Of a stretch of 64,000 nucleotides of DNA, positions 13,995-25,886 are shown one piece after another. The notes under the pieces are model-generated. The model searched no databases. It saw only the letters and a program-made list of their open reading frames with translations, and was not told the origin of the DNA. Numbering within the stretch: the first letter of the stretch is position 1; every line of letters begins with the position of its first letter. The stretch is from Madurella fahalii (taxonomy: Eukaryota > Ascomycota > Sordariomycetes > Sordariales). A program made the position numbers and the translations under genes. The stretch is taken from the NCBI GenBank assembly GCA_029876055.1, contig CM056875.1, positions 3,373,001 to 3,437,000 on the forward strand, given 5' to 3'.

Positions 13995-15984
13995 TCACTT
14001 CGGTGTCGAAGCATCCAGCTTCAGATACGCTTCTTGTAGCGCCCTGACCTCGATCCCGTCCATCTCAAGTACCGTGACCCAGTCCCTCAACTGGATGTTC
14101 TTGCCCTTCTCCTTGTCCTCACGCCACGTCCCCAACCTCGGGTTCCTCGGATCCGGAGTCAGCGTCGTCTTCTCCGGCAACTTCCCGGTGCTGCCACCTC
14201 CAGCCGCCGATGTCGCCGCGTCGCCCGCACTCGCCCCGCCCCTGGGTGTGCTCGCTCCGCTACCCGGCTGCTGCAGCCACGAGTACTCTTTTTTCTTTTT
14301 CCGTCCGAACCCGCCCATGAGGGTGCTCAGCGTCTGGTTGGCGCTGGCCGTGCTCGAGGCCTCTGCTAACCTGGCGGCGGCGGCTCCTTTCTTGAGTTCC
14401 TTCTTCGACGGTGCTTTGGCCGTCGTTTCGGTCTCGGGGGCCGCTCCCGAGCCGGGGGTTCCCGGGGCGACCGAGCCGGCGCGGGATCCGCCTTGGGCCG
14501 GCGCCTCCGGGTTCAGGCGTTTCTGCCGCTTCCGCAACCTAGCCTCCTCCACTTCGCGGTCGGCCTTTGCTCCGTCGCGGACGGCTTCCATCAGGTTCTT
14601 GGGACCGTGCTTGCCGCCGGCGGGTTTGGGCGTTCCTTGCGAGAAAGCATCAAAGGAGCCTGCGAGAGAGCATGTTAACAGGGACAGAGGACACAAACAA
14701 CAGGGACCGGTGCGGCCGTACGCTTGAGGGGGTTGAGATCCGCAGCGCTCTCCGGGTCGACTGGAATGGAATCCAGACCGGTTCTCAGAGGCGCTGCGAC
14801 ATCAGCCCATTCGGCTGGGATCTCGCCGTGAGATGTCGTCTGCCGGACGACGGCCACGCTATTGGCATCCTCGACCAGCTCCCTGAGCCGGTGCTTGGTG
14901 GCGATGGACAAGAGCGCCAACTGATCCACCAGATAGGCGTCGTGCGGAATGAACGAGCCCGTTGTTGCCACCATGGTGCCGTCGGGACCGGGCTTTGTGC
15001 TCACTGTGACAGTGGGCGGGGGGAATTCTTGAGGGGCCCGCATCTTGCCCATGGTGCTCGCCGCGTTCTTATACTCCAGGTTGAGTCCGATCCCGTGCTC
15101 TTTAGCGATCTTCTCTATCCGATGGTGCAAATTGGGAACAATCAGGAACGGGTCTCGGATCTCGGTGCTGCGCACGACAGCCAGTCTATGCGCGGCTTCC
15201 TCCCAGGCTCTCTGCGCAGCCTCAGCCTCGTAAGCCTCCTGGCTGAGAGCGCCGACGGACTCGCCGGGCTGATTCGCGAAACCGGCGCCATAAAAGGAAC
15301 CTTTACTTCCCGGGGCATTTGCTGGCGCGCCGGTCCTTGCCTCTTGAGCGAAGGAACCGCCGTAGAACTCGGCCAACGCCTGTTCCTCGGCGCGGAGGTC
15401 GATTCCTGTGCCGGCTAGTGAGTCGCTCACGTCGTACTCGTACTCTCTTGTCGGTCGCTCCACTGGTTTTGACGGGGGCAGCATCGCGCCGGGTGTCGGG
15501 GGAGGCGGCGGAGGCGCGATTGGTGCCATGGTCGCTGTCGTATACTGCGGTTGATTCGGCGGGGTCGGGGCGGATTGGGGCGCCGGAGTCGCGGGATAAG
15601 AGGCCCGCGTTTCTGGGAGAGAAAGCGTCGGGGTTTGTACGGGCGATGGCGCAGAGTTGCCGTTGGTATACGGAGTCGTGTATGGCTGTTGAGTCGGACT
15701 GGGTGCTGCGAGGTTCGAATAACCGGGCGATGCCCCCGGCGAAGCTGCAGCTAGCTGCGGGCTCGCCGAGTACATATACTGCGACTGCGGCGGAGGAGAT
15801 GTCGGAGATGTTTTTGGCCGTTTATTCGGGGGCATCGCGTATCCGGGCGGTGGTGTGTTGGAAGGGGGGGCGAATGTTGCTGCGGGTATGGCGGCCGCTG
15901 GGCCATCTGGGACATTTGCGAGATGTGTGGCGATTGGGGCATCTGCGGCGCCGCCGGTGGTACCTGCGACTGAGGTTGTGCCAT
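13995..15984 (-). CDS. TAF4: TFIID subunit TAF4
   Basis: TAF4 is a histone-fold scaffold subunit of the general transcription factor TFIID. The N-terminal third is rich in Pro, Gln, Ser and Ala and carries a basic NKRPK patch. A conserved central helical segment follows (around IRDPFLIVPNL and the LALLSIATKHRLRELVEDA stretch), then a charged linker. The C-terminal TAF4 block contains RNPRLGTWREDK and IQLRDWVTVLEMDG and ends in the AYLKLD motif. One intron, 14660-14721 (62 nt), splits an Arg codon, and phases agree on both sides. The only upstream ATG (15984, product beginning MAQPQSQ) is in a different frame from the rest of the exon. The frames rejoin if one base is added to the G7 run at 15864-15870, giving about 642 residues. 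The frame as written has no ATG before residue M of AMPPNKR. It is divergent from YSH1. Identity is well supported; the start is not. Confidence 0.87.
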
Positions 15985-16847
15985 TGCGAAAACGTGCCAC
16001 GCGGGCTTGCTACCTCCTCGGGATCGAGCTGCTAAAGCAAGGTGTTGAGCGTAGCGAAGTCACTAGTCGTTCGATGGGCGGGAAGCGTCGAACCGTGGCG
16101 ATCGCGGAAGCAAAGGAGGCTTGAGTGAAAAGTGCGCGAGGAAGCAAAAGGTAAGAGAGAGACTTCTCAGGCCCAAACAGGTCGCTCTCTTTCAGATCCG
16201 GGCAGGCGCACCTGCGATTCCGGTCTATTCGCCCTTTCCGGAGCCCATCCGGCACTGTTTGATTGTTCGAGTCGGTACGAATCGAATCGACGGTCTATAT
16301 TGTAATCCTCAACTCGGGCTGATCGCGGTTTCGGCGGAATCGATGCGGGCGCGGTCGGGGTCGCGCGCTGTTCGGGTCGTTCTCTCTCTCTAAAATGCGT
16401 TGGGGGTTCAAAATCAAAGAACGCTGCTTCCCTGCCGAGTCTGTCGCGTTCTGCCGGGTCACGTGCTGCGGTAGCCTCGCGGGCACAGAACCCCCTGTGG
16501 CTTGTGCGCTTTTCAAACCTCGCGGTCACCTTCATCAGAGCCGCAGGGTCACAGCAGCCCGCGGGCCCCGTCTTTGAAGGCGCCGTTCTTTCTCGCTCCA
16601 TCCCCGGTCTTGATCAACCCCCAAACGCTCAACTCTCGCGTCGGGGCGAACTGGAGTTCCACAGCCCTAACTCCAAGTAATCAAATTGATACTCGGCAGC
16701 TGCAGTAATTGAAGAAGCATCTCAGCTCTGCTATAAACATTCTGCTGGAGAAGCGCACCGGGGTCTTTGATTGTCGGCATTTCATCGACTGTTCGCGCCG
16801 ACAAAGAAAGTCAGGCCCTCGGTCTGTCGCTGAGAGGGCTGCCCGCC
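15985..16847. promoter_or_regulatory. Divergent promoter region TAF4 / YSH1
   Basis: 863 bp between two divergently transcribed start codons, so both promoters and 5' leaders must lie here. I see no convincing TATA box or coding region. That the region is shared is inferred from gene order alone. Confidence 0.6.
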
Positions 16848-19800
16848 ATGGCTTCCAAGCGGAAAGCTGCCGCGATGGCGTCTGCTGCGCCCGAGGAGCC
16901 CGTCGACCCAGCCGATGAACTGATGTTTCTCTGTCTTGGCGGCGGCAACGAAGTCGGCCGGTCGTGTCACATCATCCAGTACAAGGGAAAGACGGTCATG
17001 GTGCGTTGTAGTCCTCGGGAAGGCAGTCTAGTCCATTTTGCGCTGACTTGAATGCCCGTCCACAGCTCGATGCCGGCCAGCATCCGGCCTATGACGGGCT
17101 TGCTGCGCTCCCCTTCTTCGACGACTTTGACCTCAGCACGGTAGATGTGCTTCTCATCAGCCAGTAAGTTCGCTCCTGAGTGACTCCCTATGCCTTTGCA
17201 CGAGTCTCTGCGGCGTTGAGCTTGGGGCACGGCCATGGGTAGAGGCGCACTCGCAATGAGTCGCCGTGGCATTCCGCTGTCGTTGGGGCTGCGCAACCGC
17301 TGCCGGCCGTCACGGTCGCCTCGCGGCTTCTTTTGCCGCTCCACAACATGTACCATCATCCACCATCATCAGATGTATTCAGATATCAAATACAATATCA
17401 TGTCGCCATTGCCCATCGCTGTTCCCGGCCTCCCCGCTCCCGCTTGCCCTCTTGTGAAACACCCCACGAGCCACACCTCTGCTTTGCCCATCGCCTCTCC
17501 CGAAGCAGCTCCTGACTGACTGACTGGGATAGTTTCCATATCGACCATGCGGCATCATTACCATACGTCTTGGCCAAGACAAATTTCCGTGGCCGCGTCT
17601 TCATGACGCATCCTACCAAGGCCATCTACAAGTGGCTGATCCAGGACAGCGTCCGCGTCGGCAACACGTCGTCAAATCCCACCACGCAGCTCGTCTATAC
17701 CGAGCAAGACCACCTCAACACGTTCCCCCAGATCGAGGCCATCGATTACCACACCACGCACACTATCTCGTCGATACGCATCACGCCATATCCGGCCGGC
17801 CATGTCCTCGGTGCTGCCATGTTCTTGATCGAGATTGCCGGTCTCAATATTTTCTTCACCGGAGACTACTCCCGAGAGCAAGATCGCCATCTGGTGTCGG
17901 CCGAGGTCCCAAAAGGCGTCAAAATCGACGTTCTCATTACCGAATCTACCTATGGCATCGCCTCCCATGTCCCCCGCCTAGAGAGGGAACAGGCACTCAT
18001 GAAGTCAATCACTGGCATCCTCAACCGGGGCGGGCGAGTCCTCATGCCCGTCTTTGCCCTTGGTCGCGCCCAGGAGCTGCTACTCATTCTCGATGAGTAC
18101 TGGGCCAAGCACAAAGATTACCAAAAGTTCCCTATTTACTACGCCAGTAATCTGGCTAGAAAGTGCATGCTGGTATACCAGACTTACGTTGGAGCCATGA
18201 ACGACAACATCAAGCGGCTCTTCCGCGAACGCATGGCTGAGGCCGAGGCTTCGGGAGACAGCGCTGGGAAAGGCGGGCCCTGGGACTTCAAGTTCATTCG
18301 CTCCCTCAAGAGCATCGACCGCTTCGAGGATGTCGGCGGCTGTGTCATGCTGGCCAGCCCCGGCATGCTTCAGAATGGTGTGAGCCGAGAGCTTCTTGAG
18401 AGGTGGGCGCCGAGCGAGAAGAACGGTGTCATCATCACCGGCTACAGCGTCGAGGGTACCATGGCCAAGCAGATCATGCAGGAGCCCGAGCAGATCCAGG
18501 CAGTCATGACGAGGAGCGCAGCCGGAGGAAGGCGAGCCCCCGGGGGCGATGCCGAGAAGGTCATGATTCCTCGCCGCTGCACGGTCCAGGAGTACTCGTT
18601 TGCTGCGCACGTTGATGGCACTGAGAACAGGGAGTTTATCGAGGAGGTCGGCGCCCCAGTGGTGGTAAGTGATACCCGCCTACCTGTATACATGGATCAT
18701 GACGACTAACAGCAATATGGTCAGATCCTCGTCCACGGCGAGATGCACAACATGATGCGTCTCAAGTCCAAGCTCCTATCGCTCAACGCGCACAAGACGA
18801 ACAAGGTCAAGATCTTCAGCCCTCGGAATTGCGAAGAACTGCGCATCCCATTCAAGACCGACAAGACGGCCAAAGTAGTCGGCAAGCTGGCGTCGATCCC
18901 GCAGCCCATCAAGATGGCCAAGGAGAGCAGTCCCACCCAGGAGCCGCAGCTCATCACAGGCGTGCTAGTCCAAAACGACTTCAAGATGTCCCTGATGGCG
19001 CCCGAGGATCTCCGCGAGTACGCCGGCTTGACAACAACCACAATCGCCTGCAAGCAGCGGCTCAAACTTAGCGCCGCAGGCATCGACCTGATCAAGTGGG
19101 GTCTCGAAGGCACCTTTGGTAGCATTGAAGAGCTGCCCGAGTCCAAGGCACCCCACGAGAACGGCACAAACGGCGATAGCAACGGCGACAGCAAGATGGA
19201 GGACGCTGACGAGGAGCTTCCCCGCGATGAGGTGGTCGCCGCATACCTCGTCATGGGCTGCGTCACGGTACGGTACCGGACCAGCGGTGAGGTGGAGCTC
19301 GAGTGGGAGGGCAACATGCTCAATGACGGCATTGCTGACGCCGTGATGGCGGTGCTGCTGGGGATTGAGAGTAGTCCCGCTGCAGTGAAGCGTAAGCGCT
19401 CCGTATTTGACAGGTTTACATCTCCCTCTATCATAGTCTAACCCGAAACCGTAGGCTCTGCCAGCAAACACTCGCACTCACATTCAGAAAACTCCCTGAC
19501 CCTCCCGGTCCGCAATCTCCACGCGAACGTCTCCCCGGCCGAGCGCCTCGAGCGTCTCATGATGTTCCTCGAAGCCCAGTTCGGTGCAGATAACGTCTCG
19601 CCCATCGCAGAACCCAAACTACCCCCGTTAACCCCGCCAGCCACCCCGCCATCTAAGCAAAAATCCTCACAAAATAAAGGAGAATCAGATGATGACGGCG
19701 GCGCATCAATGGATGTCTCGGAAGACGAGCGCTCGGTGGATGAGGAACAGAGGCTCCTCAAGGAGCGGCAGCAGGCCGAGCTGGCGAGGCTGCATAAGTT

Positions 19801-19960
19801 GGGGATTCCTGTGCCGGGAGTGTTCATCAAAGTCGACAAGATGGAGGCTACCGTGTGGTTGGAAGGGCTGGAGGTGGAGAGCAAGAACAAGGTGTTTGCG
19901 GATCGCGTAAGGGCCGTGGTGGAGAGGGCTGTCGAGGTCACCGCACCGTTGTGGGAGTAG
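16848..19960 (+). CDS. YSH1: Endoribonuclease YSH1 (CPSF73), pre-mRNA 3'-end processing
   Basis: This is the metallo-beta-lactamase/beta-CASP nuclease that cuts pre-mRNA before polyadenylation, within the nuclear CPF/CPSF complex. Five exons join in phase: 16848-17000, 17066-17163, 17533-18664, 18725-19391 and 19455-19960, coding for 851 residues, a normal length for fungal homologues. Visible are the zinc-binding HFHIDH motif (residues 84-89), the GHVLGAAM segment (His174), GDYSREQDRHL (Asp195), the TESTYG motif and the HVDG motif near the end of the beta-CASP part. The CPSF73-type C-terminal domain follows, with an acidic, low-complexity insertion and an ELARLHKLGIPVPGVFIKVD segment. Intron 2 is unusually long (369 nt) and splits the first His codon of the active-site motif. 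The ATG at 16848 begins MASKRK and is followed directly by conserved catalytic-domain sequence. Confidence 0.95.
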
Positions 19961-20700
19961 GCAGTTCTCCAATGCTGTCGTTGCGATAAGAATGCTAGGG
20001 AGGGGAGTTTCTTGTCTAGCTGGTTAGGTGGATGGATGGGTTTTTCTTGCCGAGACGAGAGTGAAGGCATTTCTATTCTCGGCATGTCTTGTCTACGGTG
20101 TATCTCTACGGCAGCCGCTGTATTTTGTCTTCGCGGCGTGTAACTGCTCTTGGCCGCGGATCTACGCAGTTCTCATCTGTCTACCTTTGTATTATCACAA
20201 TCAGAAACAGGAGAATCTACATCCAGTAAGGGTCCAACCATCAAGCTCGATGACATCCAATGAGTAAGCAGACACGACCGATGGACTTTATCAACCAAGG
20301 GATATATGAATGCAACAAAGGCATCTATCTATCTGGCTTTGCCCTTCCAGCACTCGCAGGCCGAATAAAAACTGGCCAAATGAAAAGGAGGATAGGGTAT
20401 GCAACGAATCGTCAACACCAATATCCCAAACCAACCTTCCCCTGGAATAGAACTAAACTTAGGAACCAATTCAACCCCGCTGTGTAATACATGGTATACA
20501 AACCGTGTGAAAGAAGAATATAAGGCATGCGTCCTGGTCACCGCATTATGCAAAATCTCATCCACCAATATAAAAGAAGAGGCCATATCCACGCCGCAGA
20601 AAACCAAATTGCTTCCCCAGAAGAAAGAGAAACGGGAATGTCCCAAACCACAGACTCATAAATCATCCAAACATATGCAGACCCACTTTGATCCGTCACC
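19961..20700. other. Convergent intergenic region
   Basis: 740 bp between two gene 3' ends (YSH1 and the septation-family gene). It probably holds both 3' untranslated regions and terminators. No coding signal seen. Confidence 0.6.
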
Positions 20701-23700
20701 TCACCTCGGGCTCAAGGCGTCCCGGCTCGACAGACCTCCCTGGCCCTTCCTCAACGCGCGCAACTCTTCCTCTAGCTTACGACGTCTGGCTTGTTCCTCC
20801 TGCAACGTACGTTAGCTCTTCGCTCGGAAATATGGGTCAAGGGGAAACACCAACCTTCAACTCCTCCTGGAACTTCTTCCGCTCCTCCTTCATCGTGGCC
20901 CTGAACTGCTCGCTCAGCATGTTCGCCCCGGCCCTACCGCCGGCCCCCGCGCCGCCGGGGACCTTGAGCCGCTCCTTATCCAGCTCCTCTCGCAGCCTGC
21001 CCACCTCCTTGTCCAGCTTCTCCCTCAGCAGCCGGACCTCCCCCTCCAGATCCTTCTTCTCGCTCAGCACATCGTCCAACCTCCCCTCCAGCTCCAGCTT
21101 CTCCTTCTCGGCCGTGATGCTCTCCCTCGTGATCTCCTCCAGGTCCTTCAGGGTGTTCTCGAGCTCGCCCTTGAGCCGCGCAATCTGATTGTTCAGCTCC
21201 TCCGTCTCGGTCGACTTGGACAGCGCCGCGGCCTCGGCCGCCCGCTGCTTCCGCGAGCCGTACGCGCCGTCCAGCTCGGCCTTGGCGATCGTCACCTCGG
21301 TCTTGAGCTCGATCACCATGACGTTCATGCGGTCAATCTCCTCCTCCTTCGCCCTCACCTCCTCACGCAGCTTGCCCTCGGCCTCCTCGGCGGCCGCCAA
21401 GCCCGCGCGGAGGCGCGCCAGCTCCTCCCCGCCGGCGGCCGTCTCCCCGAGCCGCGCCTCCGCCTCGGCCAGCCGGGCCTCGACGCGGGCGTACTCGGCC
21501 TCGAGCGCCGCGACGCGCGCGTTGCGCTCGCGGAGCTGCTCCTGCGCGGCCTTGGCGGTGGACTCCGAGGCCGACTCGTTGGCGGCGCTCGTCTTCTGCA
21601 GCGTGTCCATGTCGCCGAGCAAGCGCGCCAGCTGGGCCTGGGCCTCGCGCGCCGCGCGCTCGCTGTCGTCGAGGCGCATCTGCGCCTGCTCGAGCTCGTC
21701 CGTCCTGGCCTTGAGCTCGCGGTCCTTCTCCGACTCGCTGCGGTTATTGAGCTCGCGCTGCTGCTTGATCTGCCGCTGGAGTATGTACTTTTGTTCGCGC
21801 AGCCCCGTGGCTTGCGCGTAGAGCCATTGGACCTTGGTGGAGAAAGCTTGCAGCGAGTAGGGCTCGTTGGTGTAGCCATCGAGCTCGTTGCTGGAGAGGT
21901 CGTCTTCGTCATCGGGGATGCCGGGTGTGCTGGGTTGGCTGCTGCCGCTCATGGCGGCGCGTTTCTGGCGCCGCGCCGCGCGCTGCTGCTCGATTTCGGC
22001 TTCGCCTGTCTGGATGATCTCCCATAGGCCCATGAGGACCGCTTCGACCTGCTCAATGTCCCGTTTGCCCGTCGAAGCAGAAGACGAGGCATCAAGGGCC
22101 CGCGATAGTTCCGATCCGAGGTTGGCGAGGGCCTTCTCGAGGTAGTCGAGCTGTTCGTCCAGGGCACCTTCGGGGAATGGTGGCTGGTCGGCATTTGATT
22201 GTTGGAGGATGAGTCGGACCTCACGGCTCAGAGCCTCGACCCGAGCGCTCGCCTGGTTGAGAGACGACGCGATAGCTGTGGCATCTTCAGTAGCCTGGGA
22301 TGCGGCTCTCTGCTCCTCCACTGCGGTGGCAAGGCCTCTTTCCATGTACTCGAGCTGGCTGGTCAGCGATTCGCCAGAGCCAGCCGCGGCGCTAGGGCTC
22401 CCAAATCCACCGTTCTTCGCCGGATTGAATGCCACAATCACATCGCGCAGCTGGCGGTTAAGCCGCTCTAACCTAGCCTCAGTGTCTGAGATCGTCCTGA
22501 GCTGGTCTGCGCTCTGCGTCCGGAGAGTCTCAGTCTCGGCGTTCATCTGCTGCTCAAGCGCCTTGAGGCGTGAGTCGGCGTTCTTGAACCGGCTGGTCTC
22601 ATCCATGATTCTGGAGGTCTCGTCCTGCATCCTCGACTTCTCCTCGGCGACTCGCGCGTTCTCTTCCCTGAGTTGCTCCTCGGTTGATTTCAGCCGCGCG
22701 TGGTCTTCCCGGACGCGGGCCATCTCATCCTTCAGCTGCTGCTCCAGAGTTTTTAGCCGTATATTCTCCTCCAGAATGCGTTCGTTCTCCTCCTTTATCC
22801 GGTCCACTTCCTCGCGCAGCTCACGCAGCTGAGCATTTTGCTCCCGGATCGGCGACTTCATGGGGATCTCAATAGTGTTCTTGCGCTGGCGGGCCGGGCC
22901 GTCCAACTGGTCGAGAGGCAGGTACAGACTCTTGTCGTCAAAGTCGAGCTCCTCGCTGGGAATTTCCAGGCTGTTGCGCGTGTTTGTGTAGGTATAGAGA
23001 CTCTCCGGGCTGCTGGGAATACCATTCAGCATGGGCCCGACTGGCGGCTGTCCCGATTTCTTGGAAGAGGCGCGGTGCGTCATCTGCAATATGCCAGCTG
23101 TGTGTTGCAGCAGACGCCTCTGGGGCTCCATCAGACGCTTCTCGAGCGAGAACAGCTCGGTGGCGAGCTCCTCGCAGCGCCGCTCGCTCGCCAGCCTCTC
23201 CATTTCGGCTTCTTTGGCGGAGTCGCTCATTCGATTGCCTAGCAAGCTCCTCCTCTTTCCCTCTGCCTTGGAAGGTGAATACAGCCTCGCCATGGATATC
23301 GCAGCGTCGCGATACTTGGATTGTATCGCCAGGTTCGCCCGGGCCTGTTCGATGCGCATCGACAGGGACTGCACTTGTTTCTTGAGGTCATCTACCTCTT
23401 CCTGTGACAAGATCTCGAACGTTTTGCTATCGGTAAGGGCGGTCTCGGTGAGCAGGTGTACCTGGATGGGGTCCTTCAGGTCGACGAGGGCCGAACTCTG
23501 CGGCCGGTCGGCGTTCAACTATAGAGCAAGACTTTTGTCAGCAGGAGTCCATCGAATGCACAGTTGGGAACGAGAACTCGTACGGGATTGTATCGCGGCC
23601 GGTCCTTCTCAAAGCCATTGAGGAGGTCTTTCCTGTACCCTTCCACCAGCACCTTTCCCGTCGGCGCACCGAGAGGCGGCTGTCCGACGGGAGGAGACAA

Positions 23701-23781
23701 CCTCCCTGGCAAAGGGAAGCCATCCCCGCGCCCTACGCCCGCTCCTCCTGATCCTCCTCTCCTCGTCGCGATGCCGTTCAT
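20701..23781 (-). CDS. 'Up-regulated in septation' family coiled-coil protein
   Basis: Three exons on the minus strand, 23781-23584, 23518-20855 and 20799-20701, all join in phase 0 and give 986 residues. Introns are 65 nt (with a CTGAC branch) and 55 nt (with a CTAAC branch). The N terminus is Gly/Pro-rich. Residues from about 67 to 170 match the Up-Regulated-in-septation domain, with the typical DPIQVHLLTETALTDSK stretch followed by EILSQEEVDDLKKQ. From about residue 285 almost to the C terminus the protein is long heptad-type coiled coil rich in Glu, Arg, Leu and Ala, broken by a Ser/Pro linker near SSQPSTPGIPDDEDD. Relatives in fission yeast are induced at septation, so a cytoskeletal or septum-linked scaffold role is plausible. 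That role is inference; no catalytic motif is visible. Confidence 0.85.
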
Positions 23782-25009
23782 CGTGTTCGTATTAGAAGGG
23801 TGTTTGTTGAAATTAGTTGTCGTTCTCCTAAGCGGACATTATACGGGAACAGGGTTTAATCCAAAATCGCCTTGTCGGTATCTCCAATCGTCGCGCTCCA
23901 ATGCACGAGGGGCGTGTCCAGTTAATGCAGTCCTGCGCGACGACCGGGACGGTCCGAGACGTCGGGCCCGAGGCGCGTGTCTCTGAGTCTGCGTGTGCGC
24001 GAACCCCCGGAATCGACAGGACGGCTTGATTGAATCCGGTCCTGGTAGGGAAAGAAAAGGAAGGGCTGTCGAGGCAACGCAAAATGAGAAGGCGGCGCGA
24101 AAGTGGATCGTCGGCCCTTTAAACAGGGGCGGCGGCACGTGGGAATTACCAAAGAAGGGAGAAGAGACGCCCGCAAAGCAAAGCTTGGGTCAAGGGGTTC
24201 GGCCCAAGTATTTGCGGAGTTCTCGCCGATCCGTAATGCGAAGAACAAACAGACGGCGAAATGGGCATGGGATATGGTCGCAAAAGGTGGACTCCACGGG
24301 TTCGCAATGGTGACGACAGAAGGGCGGAATCAAGCCTTTTCCAGTTAAAACGCATCGGGCAGTGACACAAGGCTGTGCCGCCCCCCAGTGGGCGTTGGGA
24401 AGACACACCGACTTCCCCGGGCTGAGCCGATCCGGCGCGCTGGGAGTCCGATGGTCTGCACCTCAGCCCGGTCCAATGAGCCACCTTCATCGGTGCTTGG
24501 CGCTGCCCGGGGAACATGGCCGCCCATATTTTTAGCCATAGTGTCCGGCCATATGCCAACGCAGGATGAGGCGGTGGCGACAGCATCCCCAGGCGCATTC
24601 TCGGACCTCACAAGACAAAGCTCAACGCACGCATGGTCAGTGGCGCGCCGGACTGGCCATCCCCGCATCCTCCCGGCTCCCTTTGTTTGTCTTGGGCTCT
24701 TCACATTGTGGCTGTGCAGGAGCTTCGATATCCACCGTCACGAACTAGTGTAGGCATGGCTCACTTGGCCAACTTACACAACCCTTCTCGCGTGAACCAA
24801 TGATTCGCTGCCAAAGCTGCCCCCGGACGAAGCTGCTCGTCATGGGGAGAACGTGGTTACACACCATACGGCTTCCTTTCGGCCGCCTGGGCCCGTCACG
24901 TCCTAGCCAAGTGCAACACAATCTCCGTTCTCCAAGACGCATGTATGCCTAAAGAATAACCTGATCAATAATGAGCCCAGGCACGCACACCCCTCCACCC
25001 GGATCACTC
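23782..25009. other. Intergenic region
   Basis: 1.2 kb between the septation-family gene start and the DSC2 stop. It should contain the promoter of the former and the 3' untranslated region of the latter. I see no supported gene. Confidence 0.6.
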
Positions 25010-25886
25010 TTAGAATGCCCCGCGAACCTCGTCGAGGAGCTGTTGGCCCATCGTCCTTCGTCTGTTGCTGCCGTCCCCTGCGACGGGCTGCTGGGCACCA
25101 GAAGTAGCGCCCGTCGATGCGCCCTCGCTTTCGAGCCTCCTCCGCATGCCCTCGAACCTTTCGTTGCTCTTCTGGCCCTTGAGCCCGACGATCCATCCTG
25201 GCAGACGCCAGCGCTTCACCGATCCCGGCAAAAGCTCGCTGCGCCAAGCTTGACCCACCATCCATCCAACAGCTGCACCGAGGAGCGAGCCAGGCCATTG
25301 GAATAGTGCCAGCTGGAAAGCCATGAGATACTTGGTCGACTTGTCAGAGAGTGTCAACCCCGGACTGTCCTCGTTGGTCGGCGGCCCCGTAGAGAAAGCA
25401 ACCTTGTACTTGTAGATGTGCGGCACCATGGCGTGGTACTGCGCCAGTACGGCAAAGATGATAGGCGTGGGACCGGCCGGCAGGAAGTCAAACACCCCAA
25501 AGCTCAGAGGCCGGAAAACCGCGGCTAGAAGGACCGGCGGAATGATAGCTGTAAGGAACCCTGAGACGAGGATGAAGGACTGTGTCCGAGGTTAGCAAGC
25601 TCAGAAGAAGAATTTTTGGGAGACGGCATACCGCATATTTCCTCGAGCCCCACTGTTGCTCAACGACCCTCATGTTGTATAGGGCCATGGCGGCGAAGAG
25701 CACCTCGGTCGAGTTGGTGTAGCATAGCTGATATATCAAGGCCCGCCAGGTCTGGCGATACTGGATAATGTGCGTGCCGATCGAGATGTAGAAGTAGTGC
25801 TTCACGTCGAAGAGACTGGCCGCGATCGACGACCCGACAAGCCCAAGCACTAGGGTGCGTGTCACAGGTGTGCTCGCGAACGACAT
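25010..25886 (-). CDS. DSC2: Rhomboid-like ER membrane protein, DSC2/UBAC2 type
   Basis: Two exons, 25886-25632 and 25579-25010, with a 52-nt intron (CTAAC branch, phase 0) encode 274 residues. The N terminus (SLFDVKHYFYI, then a QTWRALIYQLCYTNSTEVLF segment and MRVVEQQWGSRKYA) is the pattern I associate with the rhomboid-like core of fungal Dsc2 and animal UBAC2. Several hydrophobic helices follow, including SFILVSGFLTAIIPPVLLAA and QLALFQWPGSLLGAAVGW. In other fungi Dsc2 belongs to a Golgi/ER ubiquitin-ligase complex that activates the sterol-sensing factor SREBP. I see no C-terminal UBA domain here: the tail is basic and ends LLDEVRGAF. Identity to the family is fairly firm; membership of the complex is inferred. 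It is divergent from the cis-prenyltransferase gene. Confidence 0.7.

Noticed and set aside
14567..15418. 283-codon plus-strand frame opposite TAF4
   Set aside because: Shadow of the TAF4 coding strand; Gly/Arg/Ser-rich antisense wording without motifs.
21189..22832. Long Ser/Arg-rich plus-strand frames opposite the septation-family gene
   Set aside because: Antisense of Glu/Leu/Ala coiled-coil codons produces Ser/Leu/Arg strings; no independent support.
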